Below are positions 43,256-53,388 of a DNA stretch of 64,000 bases, one piece after another. The translations under genes were made by a program, and so were the position numbers. Numbering within the stretch: position 1 is the stretch's first letter; the number at the start of each line of letters is the position of its first letter. The notes under the pieces were generated by a model. It was not told the DNA's origin and did no database searches. It saw only the letters and a list, made by a program, of their open reading frames with translations. The DNA is from Hermatobates lingyangjiaoensis (taxonomy: Eukaryota; Arthropoda; Insecta; Hemiptera; Hermatobatidae): contig JAPFBL010001012.1 of assembly GCA_026182355.1 (NCBI GenBank), positions 1-64,000 on the forward strand. The letters are read 5' to 3'.

Positions 43256-43984
43256 AGTATATATATGTATTAGCCTAACATTTTTTAACAGATTTACTAA
43301 AATATACAGAATAATCTTTAAAGAAATGAGAAGGAATGATTTGGGGGGGGTGGGGGGGGGGGGGTTGGAGGAGTTAAAGACAGCCAAAAAAGGTACATTA
43401 TAAAACAGATGAGATCGAGCGAAATAATATTACGATTGAGAAAATATTCTATTCATTTTAACAAGCCATTGGATTGTAAATGCACGTGGGAAAAAGTCAA
43501 CGATCTTGTTATCATATCAGGAACAGGGTTGTTTCCGTTCAGACGAAAACCTGTCCAAATAATCAATGGTAAAAATCAATTTTTTTTTCTATATTTTTGC
43601 GAAAAAAAAATACATTTTTTAAAATAAATCTTTTGATTAAAGTTTTAAAGAATGCTTCAGAAAAAAGGGCAGTAAAATATCGATACAATCTGTTCGAAAG
43701 TCGTTAAATTTAATTGGCCTGGTTTTTTTTTTATGAAATGAGATTATTGTGGGTTATTTAAATTTTAGAAAAATAAAAATCATTAAATACAGTCAGTTAA
43801 ATAAAAATAAATTACAGTATGAAATTTTGAAACATGACTTAGTAATGTTCTTTCAAGGAACTGCTCTTCGTCAGAGATTCACTCTCATATTTATGTATAT
43901 GAGAAAGACTCAGACGATGATTTTTAAAAGAACTGAGACATAACTCTGATTTTATTACTTTGACTTAAAGTTGATTATATATAT

Positions 43985-44039
<55 letters not shown>

Positions 44040-44060
44040 CAATTAGATGAAACGATTCTT
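43256..44060. other. non-coding sequence with G-rich run
   Basis: A G-run near 43340-43363 and AT-rich DNA. Near 43855-43885 'cttcgtcagag' and 'ctttcaaggaac' suggest a decayed minus-strand HHR terminus. Ends in a long (TA)n. Confidence 0.35.
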
Positions 44061-44069
44061 CGAACTGAA

Positions 44070-44565
44070 TAAACTAGAATTTAAAAAGAACACATAGAAA
44101 GTAATCACTGAACTCACTACTATATTTCGATGTCCTCGTCTTCAGAAAAGATGTGAATCGCTCCAAAGGCTGAATTGGAGCGATTCATTGGAGCTCCAGC
44201 CTTTGGAGAGATTCACATCTTTTTTCCTGAAGACGAGGACATCGAAATATAGTAGTGAGTTCAGTGATTTCTTTTCTATGTGTTTCTTTTTAAATTCTTA
44301 GTTATCTATATAAATATATAATATTATATATATAACATTTTAAATAAACACTATAATAAATACAATGATCAAACCACAATATGAAATGTAAAAAAAAAGA
44401 CCAAGATCTTTCAACCGTAACAAGCTTACTTCGTCGGAGTTGGGTTTTGACTCTGAGGAAGACCGGTTGTTACAGTTGAAAGATCTGTTTTTTTTCCCAT
44501 TTCATATTGTGGTTTGATCATTGATTGTTATTTCACGTGTCTATGTGAAATCTTGTTATATATAT
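44070..44565. mobile_element. PLE foldbacks, families F and A
   Basis: 44070-44305 is a family F foldback with HHRs at about 44112-44146 (minus) and 44222-44262 (plus). Its centre has several inverted copies of 'ggagcgattca' and 'cagcctttgg'. 44345-44565 is a family A foldback with damaged cores (CUCUGAGGAAGACC on the right). Confidence 0.7.
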
Positions 44566-44569
44566 ATAT

Positions 44570-45460
44570 ATATATAAAACAGAAAATATGCATATATGAA
44601 AAGAAGTAAAGTTACAATATAGAAAGTGTTTTGAATTTAAATATTTCTGTTTAAGATTAGAAAATTTCGGAAATAAGAAACGTTGTAATAATAATGATTT
44701 TATTACTTCAAGCCCACACTTCGCTTCTTTATTTAACTAGACTTTTAAACTAGATAAAGGGCATGATAATTCATTATTTTCTGTTATTTCATTCAGTCAT
44801 TATATTCATTATATATTTAATGAGTATCATAAATATAATTAATTAGTACGCTTTTTATTTAAATTAATTATGTGTATTTTTATTTGTTAAATCATATGAT
44901 TTAATTTGATGCTATTGTTACCTGATTATTTTTGTTAGTGAGTCACTAATTATATCTTTGTTAATAAAGAGTAATAAATAATGTAAACAATTGCTTATTT
45001 AAAGCGTAAAGGTAATTAAAACAATTATCGTAATTACTGTTTGATGGTGATTAGTGTAATGTAGTGGGATGCATTAAAGTCAAGGTCACTGTTAAGGAAA
45101 GTAGCCGTGTCATCTATGGGCCTTTAAACTGTTTAATCATCGCTTTTAATTCAAAGCAACCTGAGCTCAAAGTCCATGTTGTTTTACAAGGAAACTCATA
45201 AAAACTTTGTTTTGAACAAACCTTTTTCATGAAATACGTTTCTCTTTGGATAACTGGTCAAATGATTTTACATTTATTAAATTAGCCACATTTACATTTT
45301 ATTTTGTATTATCTACAATTTATTTATATTTCATCTTGAGTTTATTATTGTGTTTCTAATTGATGTATTCCAGCCGAAAATGTCATTTTATGTTATATAT
45401 ATTTTTATGTATGTATATAACATTTAAAACTTTCTCATCTCAACCACATATGGTATATTC
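44570..45460. other. AT-rich sequence, nothing recognised
   Basis: A long AT-rich stretch without repeats I can link elsewhere in the window. No gene. Confidence 0.35.
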
Positions 45461-45464
45461 TACA

Positions 45465-45775
45465 ATATTTTTCTTTATCGAGGTTTGGTCCAGCCTCAAA
45501 CAATAAAACACCTTTAAGGTGACGTTTCGTCTATATTTCTAGACACCTTCATGACTTGGTATTTTTCATTTATTGAAAAACTTTTTTCTACATTTTTTGT
45601 TTGTATTCTACGAACTGACGTGTTTGTTTGTTAGAACACGAATGAACAATGTAAAATCAGTCTTGCAGGAAATGAAAAATACCAATCGCTGAAGATGTCT
45701 AGAAATATAGACGAAACGTTGACTTAAAGGTGTTTTATTGTTTGAGGCTGGACCAAACCTCGATAAAGAAAAATA
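45465..45775. mobile_element. PLE foldback, family J
   Basis: The arms 45465-45580 and 45665-45772 end at 'tttctttatcgaggtttgg' and its reverse complement. The right arm HHR (45687-45725) reads CUGAAGA, spacer U, GUCUA/UAGAC, GAA, ACGU, U. The left arm core is changed to CAUGAAG. Confidence 0.7.
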
Positions 45776-45824
45776 GTGTTATATATATATATATATATAT
45801 ATAAATAATATATATAATATATAC

Positions 45825-45870
<46 letters not shown>

Positions 45871-45929
45871 GATATCCTCATAGATTCTATGAGGATATAA
45901 GAAGAACATATGGATTTTTAATCCAAAAC

Positions 45930-46144
45930 GGTGGCAATGAGAGTTTGATTTTTGAACCTAGAAAATTTGACCGAATCCCGATTAGATAACGCACCTGTTC
46001 TATCAAACGGTCGATATATTATTGAATCTGTTATATATATATATATGAGAAATTAAACCACAAGGAAAAAAAAGAATACAATAGAATTTTCCTTGTAGTT
46101 TAATTTCATTAATTGCATCACGTGTTTATTTATTGTGATTTTTC

Positions 46145-46182
<38 letters not shown>

Positions 46183-46600
46183 GAAAAATCACAATAAATA
46201 AACACGTGATGCAATCAATGAAATTAAACTACAAGGAAAATTCTATTGTATTCTTTTTTTCACTAATATATATTAGTGTATATTGGCAGCAGATTCTCTT
46301 GTAAACATATTTTTTTTTAGTTTACGCTTAATTAGTTTAAACCATATACCTGATGATGATTTCAGTGAAATCGAAAGCTTGTAAGTGAAAATATATTATT
46401 GAGTATCTAAGGAATTATTTCTTCGATGTCTCTGGGACAACTCCTTCACGAAATCACTCCCTACCAAAGAAAACTAGTTCGGAAACTAGAAAACAGTACT
46501 AAAAAGGTGAAATCAAGCCTAAGATCTTTCAACCGTAACAAGCGGTCTTCGTGAGTCAAAAACCCAACTGATCATTGAAAACCCAAACTTGTGGTTTGAT
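45930..46600. mobile_element. PLE fragments including an ORF N-terminus
   Basis: 45930-46032 is family M. 46045-46262 is an inverted unit around (TA)n with 'aaacacgtgatgcaatca' ends. 46285-46320 is a minus-strand N-terminal scrap. 46347-46383 is an HHR. 46428-46505 encodes MSLGQLLHEITPYQRKLVRK and LENSTKKV, a PLE N-terminus, which then joins family A sequence. Confidence 0.7.
46347..46383 (+). ncRNA. hammerhead ribozyme motif ahead of a PLE N-terminus
   Basis: The core CUGAUGA is followed by spacer U, stem II GAUUU/AAAUC, GAA, stem III AGCU, H17 = U and a short stem I (UAC before, GUA after). The site is followed by GUAAGUG, a splice-donor-like sequence. The ORF start lies 45 bp downstream at 46428. 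Confidence 0.75.
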
Positions 46601-46659
46601 CATTGATATATACATTTATTTATATATATCAGTTCAACATATATATATAACAGTTCTGA

Positions 46660-46800
46660 CATATATATGTCAGTTGACTGTCGTCCCTCCGTCAATTCAC
46701 TTCTTCTCCTGAGGACGACCGCCATTACGGTCGAAATATTGAAAAGTGAGTCTTTGTTATGTTTCAGTCTATGTGTCACAGTTTATTTTAAGTATATATA
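46660..46800 (+). mobile_element. PLE terminus, family D
   Basis: Matches 32375-32540 and carries an intact HHR motif at 46697-46750. Confidence 0.7.
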
Positions 46801-46849
46801 TTATAGTATTTATATATTTTATAATATTACACACATATATATATATATT

Positions 46850-47310
46850 TGTATACAATGGCAGCAGGTCTTCCTTTAAGCATATCTTATTAAAATAAGC
46901 AGCAGCTTCTGAATTGACCAATTTCTTGTTGACACTGTCTAGTTTTCGTATCACTTTGCGGTGAGACTCTGGTAGCTTCCAAAGAAGGTTAGCGAAAGAC
47001 ATTAACACGCACAATAAAATCGAGGTGAACAATAAACTTGGCGAATGACAGCCGAAAGCTTGTATATATTGTTCATTTAGTTATAGTTATTTTAGTGATT
47101 AAAACGGTTTTTTTAAAAAAGTGGTTTATTCAAGTGTTTTCGTGGTTCACCTCAAGTTTATTGTGCATGTTAATGTCTTTCGCTAACCTTCTTTGGAAGC
47201 TACCAGAGTCTCACTGCAAAGTGATACGAAAACTAGAGAGTGTCAACAAGAAATTGGTCAATGCAGAAGCTGCTGCTTATTTTAAGAATAATATATATAT
47301 ATATATTTTC
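46850..47310. mobile_element. PLE N-terminal palindrome flanked by (TA)n
   Basis: The minus strand (47012-46850) encodes MSFANLLWKLPESHRKVIRK, then LVNSEAAAYFNKICLKEDLL and PLYTNIYIY. The plus strand (47170-47305) encodes the same family: LMSFANLLWKLPESHCKVIR and LVNAEAAAYF. The two face outward from a centre of about 150 bp with 'gccgaaagcttg' (HHR remnant). Each arm runs out into (TA)n, at different codons. Confidence 0.75.
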
Positions 47311-47343
47311 AGGTAACTCACCACAAATGAATGAAGATAGTCA

Positions 47344-47375
47344 CTCTGAGGCCTTTCGTTTTCACGTCGTCAGAG
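47344..47375 (-). ncRNA. hammerhead ribozyme motif, PLE family L
   Basis: On the minus strand: CUCU, core CUGACGA, spacer C, stem II GU/AC with a GAAA loop, GAA, the palindrome AGGCCU, H17 = C, then AGAG. Stem I CUCU/AGAG is perfect. Stem II is very short. Confidence 0.7.
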
Positions 47376-47750
47376 AGGAAGTGAATACAAGTTGTAGGCA
47401 GGTTATGAATTTTGTTTTTAGTTGGATTAATATTGGCATCATTGACAGTATATTCCTATTACTGTATATAGTCCCTATTACAGTCGAAATAGTCTTGATT
47501 TGTTTAACGATTCCTTCAATTAGAAATTCATCTAATTTAAAAATTCTTGGACTAGTGTTGACCAAGCTCTTAGAAAAGTCTTTTATGAGGGCGCTTTCAA
47601 CAATGTTTCTTCTTCTATCACATGACATAAATACCAACTCCTTTGCTTCTTCCCAATCAATTAAGTGATTTTTGTCTCTAATGTGTAGGAACAAGGCACT
47701 TTTATCGTCTTGTCTTCTAACAGAATACTGATGTTGCTTAATCTTTGTAT
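47362..47750 (-). pseudogene. PLE endonuclease C-terminus overlapping a hammerhead motif
   Basis: The minus frame reads HIRDKNHLIDWEEAKELVFM, RRRNIVESALIKDFSKSLVN and PRIFKLDEF, the PLE endonuclease tail, and stops at 47362. The last codons (LTT-stop) are the HHR core itself. The GIY-YIG motif is not included because the fragment ends upstream at (TA)-rich DNA near 47750. Confidence 0.75.
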
Positions 47751-47760
47751 ATATATAATA

Positions 47761-47804
<44 letters not shown>

Positions 47805-47807
<3 letters not shown>

Positions 47808-48045
47808 GATCAAACCACAATAAGAAATGGAAAACAAGACTAAGATCTTTCAACCGTAACAAGCGTCTTCGTCAGAGTCAAAAAACCAACTGTTGGTTTT
47901 GACTTCGTCAGTCAACTTCGTCAGTTGGGTTTTTGACTCTGACGAAGACCGCTTGTTACGGTTGAAAGATCTTAGTCTTGTTTTCCCATTTCTTATTGTG
48001 GTTTGATCATTGATTGTTATTTCACGTGTTTATGTGAAAGCTTTA
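47805..48045. mobile_element. PLE foldback, family A
   Basis: Arms of about 100 bp carry HHRs at about 47840-47880 (minus, one stem II base missing) and 47935-47976 (plus, intact). The centre has CCAACTGTTGG and a second partial copy of 'cttcgtcag'. Confidence 0.8.
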
Positions 48046-48049
48046 TATA

Positions 48050-49340
48050 TATATATAACATACATTTTGCTACTTCCAACACCTACCGCTATAACACAGG
48101 CTATTATCTATTGTCATACGAATAATGTATCTGTAAAATACAATGTTATACTTCCTATAGGTAGTTCATACTTTTTATGCCTCAAATTCATAGTTCTGTA
48201 AGTGAGAGTCACCAAATCGAATGATTAGTTCTACTTCTTGGTTGAAAGATCAAATTGTGTACTATTGTACTTCCAACCTTATGATTACAGTTAACTATCG
48301 AATTGTAAGGGAATTTATCATTTCCTTCAGCTTGTATATAAAAAAATTATTCTTTTACAAATAGCCTTCTTGTACTTGTTGTCTTTATATCTATTTCGAT
48401 CAAAATATTATGGTTCGGATGTTCTATGATAGTTCTTTGACTATAAATCGTCATTCTCATTACAAAATGATTTTTGGTTTGATTGTTTTTATTAATTTTA
48501 AACTAGAAGTCCAGTTATGGGTATAATTATGGCTCCATTTGCTTTTTACGCGAGATATGGTGTTATCGAAATACCATGATTTATTTCACTCAAAGTACGT
48601 TTTGTAAGTTTGATTTGTGTTTTATTATGATGATATATCATTCAACATTACGAATGATTTGGGCTGCATCTTAGTTGAAAGATCAAATCGACTGCTGTTA
48701 TACTTACAAACTAATCTTATTCTAACGAGATTTATTGTTTCCTACTGGTATAAAGTTTTATCTATTAGAATATGCGGTATTATTTATGACTTGTTTATGG
48801 AATATTTTCTTTGAATGATATTTGATACAATTTTTTTTAAAAAAAAAAAAGTAAAACTAAGTTGTTTTTTTTATAAAATGAATGAAATATAAAGATTCTG
48901 TGAGGCTGTAAAGCATGGCTTTGAATAAGGGGCAGGGCAGAGGGAAAGAACAGCGAATAGGATGAAGGGGTCAGTGAAAGGTAGCCAGACCTCGGCCATC
49001 TTGACTCCTTAGTCACGACTCTAAAACATCTTAGTGGGATACAATGGAGAAACTTTGAGGCGGGGGCTTGGGGGGGAGGGGGCTAGTTTTGTGATACTCT
49101 TGAATCCAGATTAGTCAAGTGCCCCACACCCCCCTCCCTGTCAATACCTTCTTATGCAACCTTTAATTGAGTTTAGTTGCAATAGCAAAAAATCAACAAC
49201 CATCAGGTGATTGCAAGACTCCAGAAAATAAACTGCTTTTTGAGTTACAGAAGACTGATTTTTTGTAAAAAAAAAATTAGACGAAAAAAATGATTTTCCC
49301 GTCAATCATAAATTGCTCTCAAACAATAAGGTTCATATAT
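48050..49340. other. AT-rich region, partial repeat R1 at the right end
   Basis: 'gttgaaagatcaaat' occurs at about 48240 and 48680 in similar contexts, hinting at an old duplication. 49220-49340 resembles R1. G-rich runs lie near 49065. No gene. Confidence 0.4.
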
Positions 49341-49342
49341 AT

Positions 49343-50125
49343 CAGTGATTCTCAAACTTTTATTTAATCATTGCTCCTTCAAGGTACAATTTGATTTACT
49401 ACCGCCCTCTTAAGACCCAGATTGATTTATCACCGCTCTCTTAAGACCCAGTTTGATTTGGCACCGCCCCGTTAATATACAATTTCATTTGCTACCGCCC
49501 CCTTAAGTCCCAACTTAATTTGCCATCACCCCTCTTAAGACCCAGTTTGGTTTGGCACCACCGCGTTAAGACAGTTTGATTTGGTACTATCCCTTTAATA
49601 CACAATCTGATTTGCCACCAGCATCTTGAGACACAATTTGATTTGTCACCCCCCCCTTAAGACCCAGTTTGGGTTGGTACCACCACGTTAAGACAGTTTG
49701 ATTTGGCACTATCCCTTTAATACTCAATCTGATTTGCCACCAGCCCCTTGAGACACAATATGATTTGCCACCTCCCTCTTAAGACACAACTTAATTTGCC
49801 ACCACCCTCTTAAGACATTATTTCATTTGACCAATGAAAGACAAATAAAGACATCCCTTTAACGCCCAATTTGATTTATCCACCGCCCCCTTAAGACCCA
49901 ACTTAATATGCAAACACCCCCTTAAGACCCAGTTTGGTTTGGCACCGCTGCGTTAAGACAGTTTGATTTGGCACTATCCCTTTAATATTCAATCTGATTT
50001 GCCACCAGCCCCTTGAGACACAATATGATTTGCCACCTCCCTCTTAAGACACAACTTAATTTGCCACCGCCCTCTTAAGACATTATTTCATTTGACACCA
50101 CCTCTTTAATGTCCAATTTGATTTA
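49343..50125. repeat. degenerate 31-35-bp array behind a hAT-like end
   Basis: It starts with CAGTGATTCTCAAACTTTT, a typical hAT-like terminus. It continues as about 23 degenerate units built from 'ttaagacccagtttgatttg' and 'gccaccgcccc'. A higher-order block of three or four units ('gttaagacagtttgatttgg' to 'ttgagacacaat') recurs at about 49563, 49688 and 49953. No matching right terminus was found. Confidence 0.7.
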
Positions 50126-50149
50126 TGTGTGGAGACATTATTTTTGAAA

Positions 50150-51000
50150 TTCCCTAATATGAGTAAATACCACAGTATAAGAGATTGCACAAGTAATGAA
50201 TTGTTCAACCATATTCAAATGGTTGATATAAGGGCATTATTAAATTTGTTATATATATAATCAAAACATTGAACGGTCCAACAAGACTCCTAGTTCACAA
50301 AGGAAAGCGAAAAACAGATAAAACACACAAAAAAGACTCACTAAATGTTGGTTTCAGCTACTCAAAAGTACTTATTCTGCCCGATGACGACGAATGTCGA
50401 AATATCGTAGTGAATCTTTTTTGTGTGTGTTTTTATTTGTTTTTCTCTTTCCTTTCTGAAATATGTATATAATGTAATAATAACAACAAAATTTCGCATT
50501 AACACATGAAATATTACAATCAATGATCAAACCACAAAATGAAACCTGAAAAAAAAGTTGGGTTTTTGACTCTGACGAAGACCGCTTGTTACGGTTGAAA
50601 GATCTTAGTCTTGTTTTCCCATTTCTTATTGTGGTTTGATCATTGATTGTTATTTCACGTGTTTATGTGAAATCTTTATATATATATATATATTGTCAAC
50701 AGGAAAACGATTCACAAGGACAACAAACATTTCTCAAATTAAACTATAGACACAGAGTAAAGATCATGTCTTAAACTATAGACACAGAGTAAAGATTAGA
50801 GACTTACAGTCTCTAATTTTCGGTTGAACCGTCATCAGGAGAAAAGAGATAGCGACACCAAGCGCACATGCGAAATCTCAACCGTCGCTTCGCAAGTGCG
50901 CTTGGTGTCCCTATCTCTACTCTCCTGATGATAGTATATCGGAAATTAGAGACTGTAAGTGTGTTCGTATTTTTACTCTATGTCTATAGTTTACTGTGAA
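50150..51000. mobile_element. PLE termini, families E, A and H
   Basis: 50255-50460 is family E with an HHR at about 50379-50416 (CCGAUGA core). 50465-50690 is a family A unit with a plus-strand HHR (about 50567-50610) and a deleted left arm. 50695-51000 is a family H foldback; its arm HHRs are damaged (CUGAUGAU followed by a stem II lacking complementarity). Confidence 0.65.
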
Positions 51001-51003
51001 ACG

Positions 51004-51049
<46 letters not shown>

Positions 51050-51059
<10 letters not shown>

Positions 51060-51215
51060 TGTTAAGGTACGCCCCATGTTTGGCTTGTATCTGTTTCTTA
51101 AACAATTTCTCCACTTTCCAGAATTCCTTCCTTGTCTCTTCATTAAAACAATAAAGCTAATGATGAATATTGTTAGTCGACATGTTTCAAATGTACCACA
51201 TTCATCATCAGGACA
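51050..51215 (-). mobile_element. PLE family I: HHR plus ORF N-terminus
   Basis: The HHR motif is at 51176-51214. Downstream the minus frame reads YCFNEETRKEFWKVEKLFKK then QIQAKHGAYLNN, and enters (TA)n near 51060. This is the same codon at which the 16.3 kb copy ends. Confidence 0.75.
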
Positions 51216-51278
51216 ATTTGTCTACAATTGTATCACAATCAGGGCATCATTTATATATATAATTATATATTATTAGTT

Positions 51279-51545
51279 AACACATGAAAGAGAAAAAACA
51301 AATAAAGACACACACAAAAGAATCACAACGATATTTCGACAGTCGTCGTCATCGGATAGAAGTAGTCCCTTTGAGTAGCTGAAGCTAACTGTTAGCTTCA
51401 GCTACTCAAAGGGACTACTTCTACCCGATGACGACGACTGTCGAAATATCGTTGTGAGTCTTTTGTGTGTGTCTTTATTTGTTTTTTCTCTTTCATGTGT
51501 TAACTAGTAGTCCTGTTGGACCATTTCAAGTTTTGATTATATATT
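51279..51545. mobile_element. PLE foldback, family E, near-perfect palindrome
   Basis: Arms of about 110 bp are centred near 51391. The right arm (51425-51458) has the HHR layout with core CCGAUGA, spacer C, GAC/GUC, GAA, AUAU, C. The left arm core is CCGAUGA with one neighbour changed. The right end continues to 'agtcctgttggaccatttc', the edge used at 50.27 kb. Confidence 0.75.
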
Positions 51546-51871
51546 ATTATTGTTATGTTATATATTACATTATTATTATTTTTCATGTATGGGGGTCTAG
51601 GAGTCATGATGCGTCTCTTACAGCCTCTCTGACTCTACGCTACTCTCACCTCCTTGTGGTGACCCCTGGACAGAGTGAAGTGGTTTTTACTGCCTCACCC
51701 TGACAGACGAGAGTAAAGCGGCCATCTCCTATCGTTTATTCCCCATCTTCTGTCCCTTTATTTCTCTCCTATTCTTCTATTCTTTTTATTCCACCTCTTT
51801 ACTTTTCCTCCTTCTATTATGATGTAAGCTTTCTTTTCCTTCATTTATATTTGTTCTTTTATTCTTTGCAG
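51546..51871. other. non-repetitive region ahead of the candidate exon
   Basis: Mixed-composition DNA ending in a good polypyrimidine tract (about 51838-51868) before AG at 51870-51871. No other exon is recognised. Confidence 0.35.
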
Positions 51872-51939
51872 GGATGAAGCTATAAGACCCGATGTCCGAG
51901 TGTCAATCAACCCGTGCACCGACTGGAAAGTGACTTCAG
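51872..51939 (+). CDS. candidate internal exon of an unknown gene
   Basis: A T/C-rich tract ending TTCTTTGCAG precedes a 68-bp segment, and CAG|GTATTT follows it. Only one phase is open: DEAIRPDVRVSINPCTDWKV then TS. The balanced codon use stands out from the AT-rich surroundings. I do not recognise the protein, and a chance match of splice signals is possible. Confidence 0.4.
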
Positions 51940-52139
51940 GTATTTCTATAAGTTTTAAGAGTTCTTAGTTATATTTTTGGAAATATTTATAATATCTACT
52001 TTCTTTCTCGTTTACTTATATTTTTATGATTTTGAGAGCATGCTGCATAAGTTCATAGACAGTACTATCATTATATTCCTCTTTATATAATGACAAGACC
52101 ATCTACATATCCTTGTGAGTCGTATCCATAACTGTTAAT
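51940..52139. other. AT-rich sequence after the candidate exon
   Basis: No further exon seen before the polypurine tract. Confidence 0.3.
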
Positions 52140-53360
52140 ACAGTGAGGGGGTGAGGGTGAGGGAGGGATGGAGAGGAAGGGGAAAGAGGGAGAAATGGCG
52201 AGAAGGAGGGAGGGAAGAAGGGAGGTTAAGAAAAGAAAGGTGGTTAGAGGTGGTTAGAGGGAGCGATGAAGAGAAGGCGGGAGGGAGGGAGAAAAGAGGG
52301 AGAAATGGCGAGAAGGAGGGAGGGAAGGAGGGAGGTTTAGAAAAGAAAGGAGGGAGGTTAAGAAAAGAAAGAAGGGAGGGAGGGAGGGAGGATGAAAAGA
52401 GGGAGCGATGGAGAGTGGGAGGGAGGGTGAAACGAGGGAGCGATGGACAGTGGGAGGGAGGTTAGGAGGAAGAAGGGAGGGAGGGAGAAAAGAGGGAGAG
52501 GTGGCGAAAGGGAGGGTGGGAAGGTGGGTGGGTAGGAGGGTGGGAAGGAGGAATAAGGGAGGGAGGGAGAAAAGGGAGAGCGATGGTGAGAGGGAGGGAG
52601 GGAGAAAAGGGAGAGCGATGGTGAGAGGGAGGGAGGGAGAAAAGGGAGAGCGATGGTGAGAGGGAGGGAAGGAAGAAGAGGGGAGGGCGGGAGGGAGAAA
52701 AGAAGGAGAGATGGCGAACGGAGGAAGGGATGGAATGGAGATAGTGAAGGAGGAATAATGGAGGGAAGGAGGAAGAGGCAGCAATACAGAGAGGAGGGAG
52801 GGTAGGACTAAGGGTGGGAAGGAGAAAAGAGGGAGGTAGGGAAGGTAGGGGTGAGGGTAGGAAGAAGAAGGGAGGGAGTGTAGAGGGAGGGAAGCTGGGA
52901 AGATGAAGATAGAGAGGAAAGGAGGGAGAGAAGAAGAAGAAGGAAAGGAGGAGGGAGGGACGGAGAAAAGGGGGGAAAGAGGGAGATTGGATTAAAAAAG
53001 GGAGGAAAGGAGGGTGGGGGAGAGGGAGAAAAGGAGGAGGTAGAAAGGGTGCAAAAGAGGGAAGGAGGGAGAATGGATAAAAAAGGGAGGGAGTGAGGGT
53101 GGGAGTGTGGGTGGAGGGAGGAAAGCAGGAAGTAGAAAGGGTGCATAAGAGGGAAGGAGGGAGAATGAATAAAAAAGGGAGGGAGTGAGGGTGGGGGAGA
53201 GGGAGGAAAGGAGGAGGTAAAAAGGGAGGATAAGAAGGAAGGAGGGAGAATGGATAAAAAAGGGAGGGAGTAATGTGGGGGGAGAGGGAGGAAAGGAAGA
53301 TAAGAGGGAAGGAGGGAGACTGAATAAAAAAGGGAGGGAGTGAGGGTGGGGGGACTATCT
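52140..53360. repeat. polypurine (GGGAGG/GAAAAGAGGGAG) tract, about 1.2 kb
   Basis: G/A-only for long stretches, with locally repeated units such as 'gagagcgatggtgagaggga' (52575-52660) and 'aaaaaagggagggagtgagg' (53080-53350). The Arg/Gly/Glu-rich and Ser/Pro/Leu-rich open frames are compositional. Confidence 0.9.
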
Positions 53361-53388
53361 TGTTATATCTATCTTGTTATAACCGTGT

